From NCBI GenBank assembly GCA_900547415.1, contig URGS01000041.1, positions 1 through 12,112 of the forward strand: DNA of 12,112 nucleotides. Reading direction: 5' to 3'. A program made the position numbers and the translations under genes. How positions within the stretch are numbered: position 1 is the first letter of the stretch; each line of letters starts with the position of its first letter. The DNA comes from an uncultured Phascolarctobacterium sp. Lineage in GTDB: Bacteria > Bacillota > Negativicutes > Acidaminococcales > Acidaminococcaceae. Shown here in pieces: positions 6,720-12,112 of the stretch. The notes beneath the pieces are model-generated. The model ran no database searches, had not been told where the DNA came from, and was given only the letters and a program-made list of their open reading frames with translations.

Positions 6720-7997
6720 TTACAAATTCGGAATAAACATTACCAATGCAGGGCAATAGGTAACAATCATCAAAGCAACCAGCAGTGCCACAATAAAGGG
6801 GAATACTTCCTTCATAAAATCACCTAATGGAGTATTAGTTATTGCGCACACCGTAAACATCATAGAACCAAAGGGTGGCGTCAAACCGCCAATCATAATA
6901 TTTACAATGCAAATGATACCAAAGTGAACAGGATCAACACCCAGCTTAGTTACAACTGGAACCAGAAGCGGGGCCAGAATAATCAAAGCAGCGCCGCCTT
7001 CCAGGAACATACCCAAAACAAGCAGCAATATGTTAATCAGCATCAGCATAACATAGGGATTTTGGGTGAAGTCCAGCATAGCACCTGTGATGGTTTGAGG
7101 AATACGTTCCCAGTTCATATAGTAGCCAAAGAAAGATGCTGCAACGATAATCAGGCAAACAGAGCTAGTGCCATAAATTGTTTCCTTCATAATAGGCCAC
7201 AAATGCTCCCATCTCAGCTCTTTGTAGATAAAAATACCTACGATTGCACAATATACAACAGCAACAGCGCCTGCCTCAGAGGGAGTAAACATACCCATAC
7301 GCAGGCCTGCAATAATACCAAAGGGAAACAGCAGTGCCCAAATGGATTCCTTCAGCTGAGCAAAAAACTCTCCTGCAGTTGCAGCACGCTCACGAGAAGG
7401 CTTGTAGCCGCGTTTTTTGGAAACAACAGCAACAACAATCATCATTGCTGCAGCCATGAGGATACCAGGAACATAACCAGCCATAAACATCTTAGTAACG
7501 GATACACTGGCAATCAAAGCGTAAATAATCAGGTTAATGCCAGGAGGAATAACTGGAGTGGTAGCAGAGGACGCAGCAGTTACTGCAGCAGAGAAGGCCT
7601 TGCTATAGCCACGCTTTTCCATTTCAGGAACAAGCATTTTACTTTGCATAGCAGCGTCAGCATTAGCGCTGCCGGATACACCGCCCATGAGCAGGGACAG
7701 CAGTACGTTTACCTGAGCCAGACCACCGGACATATGACCAGTAAGAATATCGGTGAATTTCATCAGCTTCTCACTGATGCCTGCATAGTTCATAATAGAA
7801 CCAGCCATAATAAAGAAGGGTATTGCCAACAGCGGGAAGGATTGAGTGCTGGTGATAATACGCTGGAACATAAGATGAGTAGGAGAACCAGTGTCAATAA
7901 AGGTAAAGTAGGAAACGGTTGCGCCAAACAGAGCATAAGCAATGGGCAGACTGGAAAAATACAGTACAAAAACAATTAAAACGGGCAAATAAGCCAT
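6720..7997 (-). CDS. dctM: TRAP transporter large membrane subunit (DctM family)
   Basis: A 425-residue, very hydrophobic protein with about a dozen predicted membrane helices, the usual size of the DctM subunit. Family hallmarks include the early FPLLAIPFFIMAGSIMNYAG stretch (~54-73), GGVSGSANADAAMQSKM (~105-121), SAATTPVIPPGIN-type sequence (~143-155) and, near the C-terminus, GGLTPPFGSMMF. It forms the ion-coupled (normally sodium) translocation channel in the inner membrane with the small subunit, taking substrate from the periplasmic binding protein. Its ATG overlaps the small-subunit stop by one base (TAATG), with GGAGG runs upstream, so the two are translationally coupled. The gene symbol marks the family, not proven dicarboxylate transport. 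Confidence 0.93.
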   Translation of the reverse strand: MAYLPVLIVFVLYFSSLPIAYALFGATVSYFTFIDTGSPTHLMFQRIITSTQSFPLLAIPFFIMAGSIMNYAGISEKLMKFTDILTGHMSGGLAQVNVLLSLLMGGVSGSANADAAMQSKMLVPEMEKRGYSKAFSAAVTAASSATTPVIPPGINLIIYALIASVSVTKMFMAGYVPGILMAAAMMIVVAVVSKKRGYKPSRERAATAGEFFAQLKESIWALLFPFGIIAGLRMGMFTPSEAGAVAVVYCAIVGIFIYKELRWEHLWPIMKETIYGTSSVCLIIVAASFFGYYMNWERIPQTITGAMLDFTQNPYVMLMLINILLLVLGMFLEGGAALIILAPLLVPVVTKLGVDPVHFGIICIVNIMIGGLTPPFGSMMFTVCAITNTPLGDFMKEVFPFIVALLVALMIVTYCPALVMFIPNL

Positions 7998-8470
7998 TAT
8001 TTTTCCTCCTCCTTTCCTTTACCAGTAAAATCCTCATAAACAAATTTAATAGAATAAAAGGTCATCAAAACAAATGCAATCAGCACAGAGGAGCTGATAT
8101 ATGCAGATGAAATACCCAATACAGGGGTCATTTTAGTATAAGAAGTCATAATATACAAAACGGACAGGTACGCCATAAAGCCGTTTAAAGCTACCAGCAC
8201 CATATCCATCAGTGTTGTCAAAACCTTGCGCGGTCCAGCAGGCAGCATTTTTACAACAATATCAACGCCTACATGACCTCTGCGTTTAAATGCAGCAACT
8301 GCACCAATAAACACAGCCCAAACAAAGCAGCCAGTTGCAACCTCTTCAGACCAAACAAGTCCGGAGTTTAGAACATAACGCATAATTATATTTACAATTA
8401 CTAAAATTGTGGTGATAGTAATAAAAATAGCAGCCACAATATCTTCAATATTTTCCAAGAAAAATTTCAT
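7997..8470 (-). CDS. dctQ: TRAP transporter small membrane subunit (DctQ family)
   Basis: A 157-residue protein with four hydrophobic segments (about 10-30, 47-62, 86-107 and 122-144), the DctQ topology. The family motif RYVLNSGLVWSEEVA (31-45) is intact, and a basic KRRGHVGVD segment (62-70) follows helix 2. It partners the large subunit in the inner membrane and is needed for transport, probably by scaffolding it. ATG at 8470 with GGAGG seven bases upstream. It follows the binding-protein gene after an unusually long 196-base structured gap and overlaps the large-subunit gene by one base. The C-terminus is charged (GKGKEEEK). Confidence 0.92.
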   Translation of the reverse strand: MKFFLENIEDIVAAIFITITTILVIVNIIMRYVLNSGLVWSEEVATGCFVWAVFIGAVAAFKRRGHVGVDIVVKMLPAGPRKVLTTLMDMVLVALNGFMAYLSVLYIMTSYTKMTPVLGISSAYISSSVLIAFVLMTFYSIKFVYEDFTGKGKEEEK

Positions 8471-8491
8471 TTATTGCCTCCGATCTAGTAC

Positions 8492-8609
8492 ATAAGCAGC
8501 CGCGTCAATGAAGAAGTGAGCCGTCCCATGCGCGTAGACCCCATACTAACTCTTAGCTGCCAAGGCAGCCGTCTTGCTTCTTTCAAATTAACTATTGCTT
8601 ATACGCGCA
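8492..8609 (-). other. Structured RNA segment between TRAP binding-protein and small-subunit genes
   Basis: No coding frame of note is present in this gap. Long-range pairs are visible: ATAAGC (8492-8497) with GCTTAT (8597-8602), and TGCGCGTA (8529-8536) with TACGCGCA (8602-8609). A tight hairpin, GCTGCC/GGCAGC (8556-8569), lies between. The two long-range pairs share a base at 8602, so they cannot both form in full. This may be an mRNA-processing or stability element, or a small RNA. It matches no RNA family I recognise. Confidence 0.35.
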
Positions 8610-8611
8610 AG

Positions 8612-8648
8612 AAAGCGTTTCGCTTAAATTTTTCATTAAACGAAACGC
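8612..8648 (-). terminator. Hairpin after the TRAP binding-protein gene, probable partial terminator
   Basis: A 13-bp stem (8615-8627 with 8636-8648, one G-U) lies 18 bases past the stop codon. On the minus transcript it is followed by only TTTCTT, a weak U tract. Such stems between binding-protein and membrane genes often allow partial read-through and protect the upstream mRNA, giving more binding protein than permease. Confidence 0.6.
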
Positions 8649-8666
8649 CTTGCACTCATTAACTAA

Positions 8667-9698
8667 TTATTTTTTTGCAGCGCGAATCTTTTCGATTTCA
8701 GCTTTCAGTTTTTCATAGATACCAGGAGTTGCGCCTTCTTTTTCTTCCATTTGTTTGAAGACAACTTCAGTTGCTTTAGAGAATTTCTCATGATCAACAT
8801 CGTTGAATTTTACGCCTTTGCTCTCCAGCTCTTTGTAAACCTTATCATAGTTGTCAGCAGAAATCTTGGTCATTTCTTTGCCGCCATAAGCGAACTCTTC
8901 AGCTACGATTTTGCGGTCAGCTTCAGGAATGCTTTCCCAAACTTTAGTGGAAATATAAACGCCGCAGGTACCCAGGAAGTGTTTGGTGGTTGCAACGTTT
9001 TTGCAGTGCTCATAGCATTTGGTGCCAATGTTGGTGAACTCAGAACCTTCCAGACCATCAACTACGCCTTGAGAAACGCCGGACAGAGTCTCGGAGAAAG
9101 GCAGGCTGGTTGCAGTAGCACCCATGGAGTTAATGGTGTCGATGAACAGCTTGCTGCCAGGAGTACGGAGCTTCATGCCTCTCAGGTCTTCAGGGCAGGT
9201 AATAACTTTGTTGGTAATCAGGTTACGGAAACCGAATACATAGTCCAGAGCCAAAACCTTAATACCCTTTTGCTCTGCTTTTGCGATCATATCTTTAACT
9301 AACGGAGTTTCGATCATTTGTGCATATTCATCATAGGATTGATACAGCATAGGACCAACCAAAGGTTTAAAGTCAGGAACATAGTCGCCTAAATAGGACG
9401 GATCCTCTACAGAAATGAAATTTGCACCATTAGCTACTTGCTCCAGACCATCTTTGTAGCAAGCCAGTTGGTTTTGGCCATAGCATTGAATCTCTACACG
9501 ACCTTGAGTCTTTTCTTTAATACGGCCAGCTACCAGCTCCATGGATTTATAGAGCTGCTCATCAGGAGAGAATACGTGGCTGAGCTTCAGCACGATTTTC
9601 TTGTCAGAGCCTGCTTTCTCTTCTTTCTTTTCGCCGCCGCAGCCAACTAAGGTGAACATGCAAACAGCCAGCATCAAAAGTGCTAATACTTTTTTCAT
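8667..9698 (-). CDS. dctP: TRAP transporter solute-binding lipoprotein (DctP family)
   Basis: A 343-residue extracytoplasmic binding protein that captures the solute for the DctQM permease. Residues 1-20 are a lipoprotein signal with lipobox LVGC, so C20 would be lipidated; GGEKKEEK is a flexible linker. Family features follow: LKLSHVFSPDEQ (37-48), GFRNLITNK (156-164) and the PEDLRGMKLRTP block (169-180). The latter holds R178, which corresponds to the arginine that salt-bridges substrate carboxylates in characterised members; QGVVDGLEG (210-218) comes after it. I chose ATG at 9698 because AGGAGG (9705-9710) sits six bases ahead of it. A longer frame from TTG at 9713 would place that site inside the coding sequence. 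It is the first gene of the operon, with its own promoter. The substrate is unknown: R178 argues for an acid, the gene neighbours for a glycerophosphodiester or related compound. Confidence 0.93.
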   Translation of the reverse strand: MKKVLALLMLAVCMFTLVGCGGEKKEEKAGSDKKIVLKLSHVFSPDEQLYKSMELVAGRIKEKTQGRVEIQCYGQNQLACYKDGLEQVANGANFISVEDPSYLGDYVPDFKPLVGPMLYQSYDEYAQMIETPLVKDMIAKAEQKGIKVLALDYVFGFRNLITNKVITCPEDLRGMKLRTPGSKLFIDTINSMGATATSLPFSETLSGVSQGVVDGLEGSEFTNIGTKCYEHCKNVATTKHFLGTCGVYISTKVWESIPEADRKIVAEEFAYGGKEMTKISADNYDKVYKELESKGVKFNDVDHEKFSKATEVVFKQMEEKEGATPGIYEKLKAEIEKIRAAKK

Positions 9699-9704
9699 AA
9701 TCTT

Positions 9705-9710
9705 CCTCCT
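9705..9710 (-). promoter_or_regulatory. Ribosome binding site that fixes the TRAP binding-protein start
   Basis: AGGAGG on the minus strand, six bases ahead of ATG at 9698. It lies within the extended TTG frame, so the downstream ATG is preferred. Confidence 0.85.
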
Positions 9711-9719
9711 CAATTCTTG

Positions 9720-9741
9720 TTGAATTTTGTTGAAAATTTTG
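9720..9741. repeat. TTGTTGAA direct repeats in the TRAP operon leader
   Basis: TTGAA occurs at 9720-9724 and 9730-9734, each preceded by TTG, exactly ten bases apart. A degenerate copy (TTTGTGGAA) follows. They lie downstream of the TRAP operon promoter, inside its 5' leader. The same core recurs in the leader of the phosphodiesterase gene. Probably a regulator binding site; no protein is assigned. Confidence 0.45.
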
Positions 9742-9773
9742 TGGAAATAATTTCGTAACCACTTCTGCTTACA

Positions 9774-9802
9774 ATATTATCAAAGCTTCACAGAATTGTC
9801 AA
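9774..9802 (-). promoter_or_regulatory. Sigma-A promoter of the TRAP operon
   Basis: Perfect -35 TTGACA (9797-9802) and -10 TAATAT (9774-9779) spaced by 17 bp on the minus strand. Expected transcription start near 9767, giving a leader of ~69 nt. Confidence 0.7.
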
Positions 9803-9857
9803 TAAATTTCCAGTTTTTAATAAACATAGACACAATCGAGGTTTGTGGCCTATATTT

Positions 9858-9870
9858 GTCCCTAAGGGAC
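9858..9870. repeat. Inverted repeat GTCCC-taa-GGGAC in the divergent region (candidate operator)
   Basis: A perfect 5-bp inverted repeat around TAA, 14 bases upstream of the phosphodiesterase -35 box and upstream of the TRAP promoter. The spacing would suit an activator site for the plus-strand promoter. It lacks the central CG typical of LacI-family operators, so the binding protein is unclear. Confidence 0.35.
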
Positions 9871-9884
9871 GTAAAATATCCCGC

Positions 9885-9913
9885 TTGAATTTTCATTTAT
9901 TATCTGCTATAAT
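9885..9913 (+). promoter_or_regulatory. Sigma-A promoter of the phosphodiesterase gene
   Basis: -35 TTGAAT (9885-9890) and consensus -10 TATAAT (9908-9913) with optimal 17-bp spacing. Expected start is near 9920, right at the beginning of the phased TTGAA repeats. Confidence 0.75.
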
Positions 9914-9916
9914 TCT

Positions 9917-9943
9917 GTTGAAGATTGTTGAATATTATTGAAA
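9917..9943. repeat. Three TTGAA direct repeats with 10-bp period
   Basis: TTGAA starts at 9919, 9929 and 9939, exactly one helical turn apart. The first two are preceded by TG or TTG, so the fuller core is (T)TGTTGAA. They overlap the expected transcription start of the phosphodiesterase gene, a position suited to repression. The same orientation and period are seen at 9720-9741. Confidence 0.5.
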
Positions 9944-9963
9944 GATTATTTTCTTCAAATAAC

Positions 9964-9970
9964 AAGGAGG
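9964..9970 (+). promoter_or_regulatory. Ribosome binding site that fixes the phosphodiesterase start
   Basis: AAGGAGG eight bases before ATG at 9979. An upstream TTG at 9925 is also in frame but has no such site and lies in the repeat cluster. Confidence 0.85.
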
Positions 9971-9978
9971 CTTTTCTA

Positions 9979-10713
9979 ATGACTATGATTTTTGCCCATC
10001 GCGGCTTTTCCGGTTATTATCCTGAAAATACTATGCTTGCTTTCCAAAAGGTAGCAGAAGAAACTGTTGCTGACGGCATTGAACTTGATGTTCAAATGAC
10101 CAAAGACGGCGAGCTTGTTATTATGCATGATGAAACTCTGGACCGTACTACCAACGGTACTGGTAATCTGAGAGACTACACCTTGGAAGAGCTGAAAATG
10201 CTTTCCGTTGGCGTAAATATTAAAGGTATTCTCCCCCGTCAAACCATTCCTACTATGAGAGAATATTTTGAATGGCTGCGCACTACCAACCTTATTACCA
10301 ACATTGAGTTGAAAACCAGCATTTACCCCTATCCTGGTATTGAAGGAAAGCTGGTCGCTCTTGTTCATGAATATGGTGTTGAAGATCAGGTTTGGTACTC
10401 TTCCTTCAACCACTATACCATTAAACGTATTAAAGAACTGGAACCCGAAGCAAACTGCGGCCTTTTAATTGAAGACTGGATTGTTAATTCTGCTGACTAC
10501 TGCGTAAGCCAAGGCGCTGCTACCCTAAATGCACGCACCTCCTTTGGCCTTATGCCAGGTCTGGGCGATGAGCTCCATGCTCAAGGCGTGAAACTGCAAA
10601 TTTGGACTCCTAATGATGCAGAAACCATGCAAAAACTCATTGATAACGGTGTAGACGTGCTTATCACCAATTTCCCTGACATCGCAGCCAAGGTCACTGG
10701 CCGCGTAAAATAA
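9979..10713 (+). CDS. Cytoplasmic glycerophosphodiester phosphodiesterase (GDPD/UgpQ-like)
   Basis: A 244-residue TIM-barrel enzyme that hydrolyses glycerophosphodiesters (deacylated phospholipids such as glycerophosphocholine or glycerophosphoethanolamine) to sn-glycerol-3-phosphate and an alcohol. The family active site is complete: HRG at 7-9 with PENT at 15-18, metal ligands E35 and D37 (GIELDVQ), catalytic H50 (MHDETLDRTTNGTG), and a later IELKT strand that normally supplies another acidic ligand. There is no signal peptide or membrane segment, so it acts in the cytoplasm on imported substrate, as UgpQ does. The start at 9979 rests on AAGGAGG upstream. It is transcribed divergently from the TRAP operon across a 280-base shared region and is followed by a terminator and the LacI-type regulator. 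Exact head-group preference cannot be read. Confidence 0.93.
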   Translation: MTMIFAHRGFSGYYPENTMLAFQKVAEETVADGIELDVQMTKDGELVIMHDETLDRTTNGTGNLRDYTLEELKMLSVGVNIKGILPRQTIPTMREYFEWLRTTNLITNIELKTSIYPYPGIEGKLVALVHEYGVEDQVWYSSFNHYTIKRIKELEPEANCGLLIEDWIVNSADYCVSQGAATLNARTSFGLMPGLGDELHAQGVKLQIWTPNDAETMQKLIDNGVDVLITNFPDIAAKVTGRVK

Positions 10714-10718
10714 TCGTC

Positions 10719-10759
10719 AAAAAAAAAACGCACATTCCCCCAAAGGAGTGTGCGTTTTT
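10719..10759 (+). terminator. Strong terminator between phosphodiesterase and regulator genes
   Basis: Stem CGCACATTCC (10729-10738) with GGAGTGTGCG (10745-10754), one G-U, extended by five A-T pairs and followed by TTTTT. A ten-A run on the left makes it usable on the minus strand too. The next gene's ribosome binding site begins only seven bases after it, so the regulator depends on read-through or on a promoter further upstream. Confidence 0.88.
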
Positions 10760-10765
10760 CACAGG

Positions 10766-10771
10766 AAGGAG
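10766..10771 (+). promoter_or_regulatory. Ribosome binding site that fixes the LacI-type regulator start
   Basis: AAGGAG six bases before ATG at 10778. The ATG at 10772 touches the site and the GTG at 10748 lies in the terminator stem, so both are unlikely starts. Confidence 0.85.
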
Positions 10772-10777
10772 ATGGAC

Positions 10778-11848
10778 ATGGCAAAGAAGGTAACACTTAA
10801 GGATATTGCTGCTAAGGCTGGTATTTCACCTGCCAGCGTTTCCATGATACTCAATCAGCGCAGCATCAACCGCTTTAATAAAGAAACAGTAGAGCAGGTT
10901 TTCGCTTTAGCTGAGTCTATGGGCTACAAAAGTACAAAAGGAAAAAGCTTTTCTCTAATTAAGCCTTCAGATACTGTTATTATTATTATCTGTCCATCCC
11001 TCTTTAATCCATTTTATACAACCATTATCCAAGGTATAGAAATTGCAGCACGTCGTGAAGGCTATACAACCTCTGTACGCACAACTTACTGGGATATCAA
11101 TACGGAAAAATTCATTATGGAGCAGGCAAAAAAATTTAATGTTGCTGGTGTAATTTTTGCCATGATTCCGCAGCAGCCTGAGCTGGCCTATGATTTAAGC
11201 AAGTCCATGCCTGTTGTAGCAATTGGCGACAGACGTAATGATTTAGAAATTGCAACAGTTGATATGAATAATTTTACCGCTGGTCAACTAGTTGGCAGAC
11301 ATCTATTGGAATATGGTCATAAAAATATTGCCTATCTTTCCAGCCCCCTTAATGAGCAGCATTCCTCCCGCGTGCGCCGCTGTCAGGGAATCGAAGCAAG
11401 CTGCAGCAAGGTTGAAGGGCCTCAGCTCAAAGTGCTTACCAAAAATATTACTCCTGAATACGAACTGTCCCATGTAGATGTGGAGTACAGTACAGGCTAC
11501 GAGCTGGCATTACAGTGCTTGGAAAAATATCCTCAAACCACAGCTATGGTTGCCATTAATGATATGGTCGCCTATGGTGTATATAATGCCCTTGTAGATA
11601 AAGGCCTACGTATCCCTGAAGATATCAGCCTGTGTGGCTTTGACAATATTTTCCCATCACGCATACGTGGACTGGGACTAACAACTATTGATAACTCCCT
11701 AACGGATTGTGGCCAAAGTGCTTTTCAGCTGCTAAAGGAAGAGCTTGCCAACTACCGTAATAACGGCAAATTCAAAAGCATAACTCACGTAGAATATAAG
11801 TGCAGTCTCATTGTACGCAAAACAACTGGCCCTGCTAAATTACAATAG
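10778..11848 (+). CDS. LacI/GalR-family transcriptional regulator
   Basis: A 356-residue regulator. Residues 5-25 (TLKDIAAKAGISPASVSMILN) are the classic LacI helix-turn-helix, followed by the rest of the ~60-residue DNA-binding domain. Residues ~65-345 are the periplasmic-binding-protein-like effector domain: SLFNPFY near 80-86, a GRHLLEYGHKNIAYLS stretch typical of the family, and VAINDMVAYGVYNAL followed by IPEDISLCGFDN in the second lobe. It should bind DNA as a dimer and respond to a small ligand, plausibly a product of the neighbouring pathway. The hinge segment (KSTKGKSFSLIKPSDT) lacks the usual ARSL-like pattern. By position it most likely controls the divergent phosphodiesterase/TRAP promoters. 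It is preceded directly by a terminator, and I see no clear promoter of its own. Confidence 0.92.
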   Translation: MAKKVTLKDIAAKAGISPASVSMILNQRSINRFNKETVEQVFALAESMGYKSTKGKSFSLIKPSDTVIIIICPSLFNPFYTTIIQGIEIAARREGYTTSVRTTYWDINTEKFIMEQAKKFNVAGVIFAMIPQQPELAYDLSKSMPVVAIGDRRNDLEIATVDMNNFTAGQLVGRHLLEYGHKNIAYLSSPLNEQHSSRVRRCQGIEASCSKVEGPQLKVLTKNITPEYELSHVDVEYSTGYELALQCLEKYPQTTAMVAINDMVAYGVYNALVDKGLRIPEDISLCGFDNIFPSRIRGLGLTTIDNSLTDCGQSAFQLLKEELANYRNNGKFKSITHVEYKCSLIVRKTTGPAKLQ

Positions 11849-11898
11849 CAGCGATATAAATAACTGCTGCATCAGCCTAATAATTAAATAAAAGCAAT

Positions 11899-11960
11899 AA
11901 GCCTCTCTTTAATAGACTGCAGAAAACTATATGCAGCTGCTAAGGAGGGGCTTTAGTATT
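11899..11960 (+). terminator. Long hairpin terminator after the regulator gene
   Basis: Arms 11899-11911 and 11941-11953 form 13 pairs (two G-U), with a second stem CTGCA/TGCAG inside. The hairpin is followed on the plus strand by TTTAGTATTTCT. It lies ~50 bases past the regulator stop codon. The remaining bases up to 12066 hold no supported gene. Confidence 0.65.
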
Positions 11961-12066
11961 TCTATAATCAGAGCATTACCAACAAGCATTATGTTTATAG
12001 TAAGTATACGGACAATCTCAGGAACAAAAAATACTCCTAAAGCAGACCTCTAAAATCTGGTTCTTT

Positions 12067-12110
12067 AACTAATCTTGGGGTCTAGTGAAAACTAGATTCC
12101 GGGATTAGTT
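12067..12110. repeat. Long perfect hairpin at the window end, possible terminator
   Basis: Nineteen consecutive pairs (12067-12085 with 12092-12110; several are G-U on the plus-strand RNA), with loop TGAAAA. The outer arms AACTAATC/GATTAGTT are fully Watson-Crick. The sequence past 12112 is not visible, so a U tract cannot be judged; on the minus strand the following bases are AAAG, which argues against a terminator in that direction. It could also be a repeated chromosomal hairpin element. Confidence 0.45.
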
Positions 12111-12112
12111 AT

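Noticed and set aside
6924..7979. A 351-codon open frame on the plus strand
   Set aside because: It is antisense to the clear TRAP large-subunit gene; its translation is Asn/His/Gln/Ser-rich and resembles no protein family.
9699..9713. TTG start five codons upstream for the TRAP binding protein
   Set aside because: The extra codons consist of the AGGAGG ribosome binding site itself; the ATG at 9698 is correctly spaced behind it.
9925..9978. TTG start 18 codons upstream for the phosphodiesterase
   Set aside because: It lies at the expected transcription start within the TTGAA repeats, lacks a ribosome binding site, and AAGGAGG precedes ATG 9979.
11946..12054. Short plus-strand frame ending at 12054, first considered as a gene remnant
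   Set aside because: It starts in the hairpin downstream of the regulator, is about 35 codons, has no family similarity I recognise and no convincing start; chance is likely.
1..12112. CRISPR arrays, tRNA or rRNA genes, insertion sequences
   Set aside because: No spaced direct-repeat array, cloverleaf, ribosomal RNA segment, transposase frame or flanked terminal inverted repeats were seen.

Overview
The window looks like chromosomal DNA of an anaerobic, Gram-negative-type Firmicute (class Negativicutes; something like Phascolarctobacterium or Acidaminococcus is my best guess). The reasons are an AT-rich genome, Firmicutes-style AGGAGG ribosome binding sites and U-tailed terminators, combined with a secreted autotransporter passenger that runs into an outer-membrane beta-barrel-type sequence. 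That protein requires a second membrane. The genus is inferred from general sequence style, not from any search.

Layout, left to right. (1) 1-2102, minus strand: the first ~700 residues of an autotransporter, cut off by the window edge. (2) 2103-2534: its long leader and promoter region. The promoter spacer contains a G7 tract and two inverted repeats lie upstream. (3) 2611-3558, minus: a CDF-family metal efflux pump. It has its own promoter and a structured leader ending in a terminator/antiterminator pair; I read the leader as a probable NiCo (czcD) riboswitch. (4) 3790-5052, minus: a one-chain fusion of thioredoxin and a thioredoxin-reductase-like flavoprotein. (5) 5143-6630, minus: glycerol kinase. 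(6) 6720-9698, minus: a three-part TRAP transporter (binding lipoprotein, small and large membrane subunits). A ~200-base structured gap separates the binding-protein gene from the membrane genes. (7) 9699-9978: a divergent regulatory region with two good sigma-A promoters and TTGTTGAA repeats at both ends. (8) 9979-10713, plus: a cytoplasmic glycerophosphodiester phosphodiesterase. (9) 10778-11848, plus: a LacI-type regulator whose ribosome binding site lies just behind a strong terminator. (10) 11849-12112: non-coding, with two long hairpins.

How it fits together. The phosphodiesterase releases glycerol-3-phosphate from glycerophosphodiesters and glycerol kinase makes the same product from glycerol. 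With the divergent TRAP transporter and the LacI regulator, the right half reads as a regulated uptake and breakdown locus feeding the glycerol-3-phosphate pool. What the TRAP system carries is not shown by the sequence. No glycerol-3-phosphate dehydrogenase or Ugp/GlpT transporter is present in the window.

Three starts differ from the longest possible reading frame because an AGGAGG-type site marks an internal ATG: the TRAP binding protein (9698), the phosphodiesterase (9979) and the LacI regulator (10778). Points most worth a second look are the possibly phase-variable autotransporter promoter, the metal riboswitch, the fusion reductase with a degraded NADPH motif, the TRAP/phosphodiesterase pairing, and the helically phased repeats in the divergent region.
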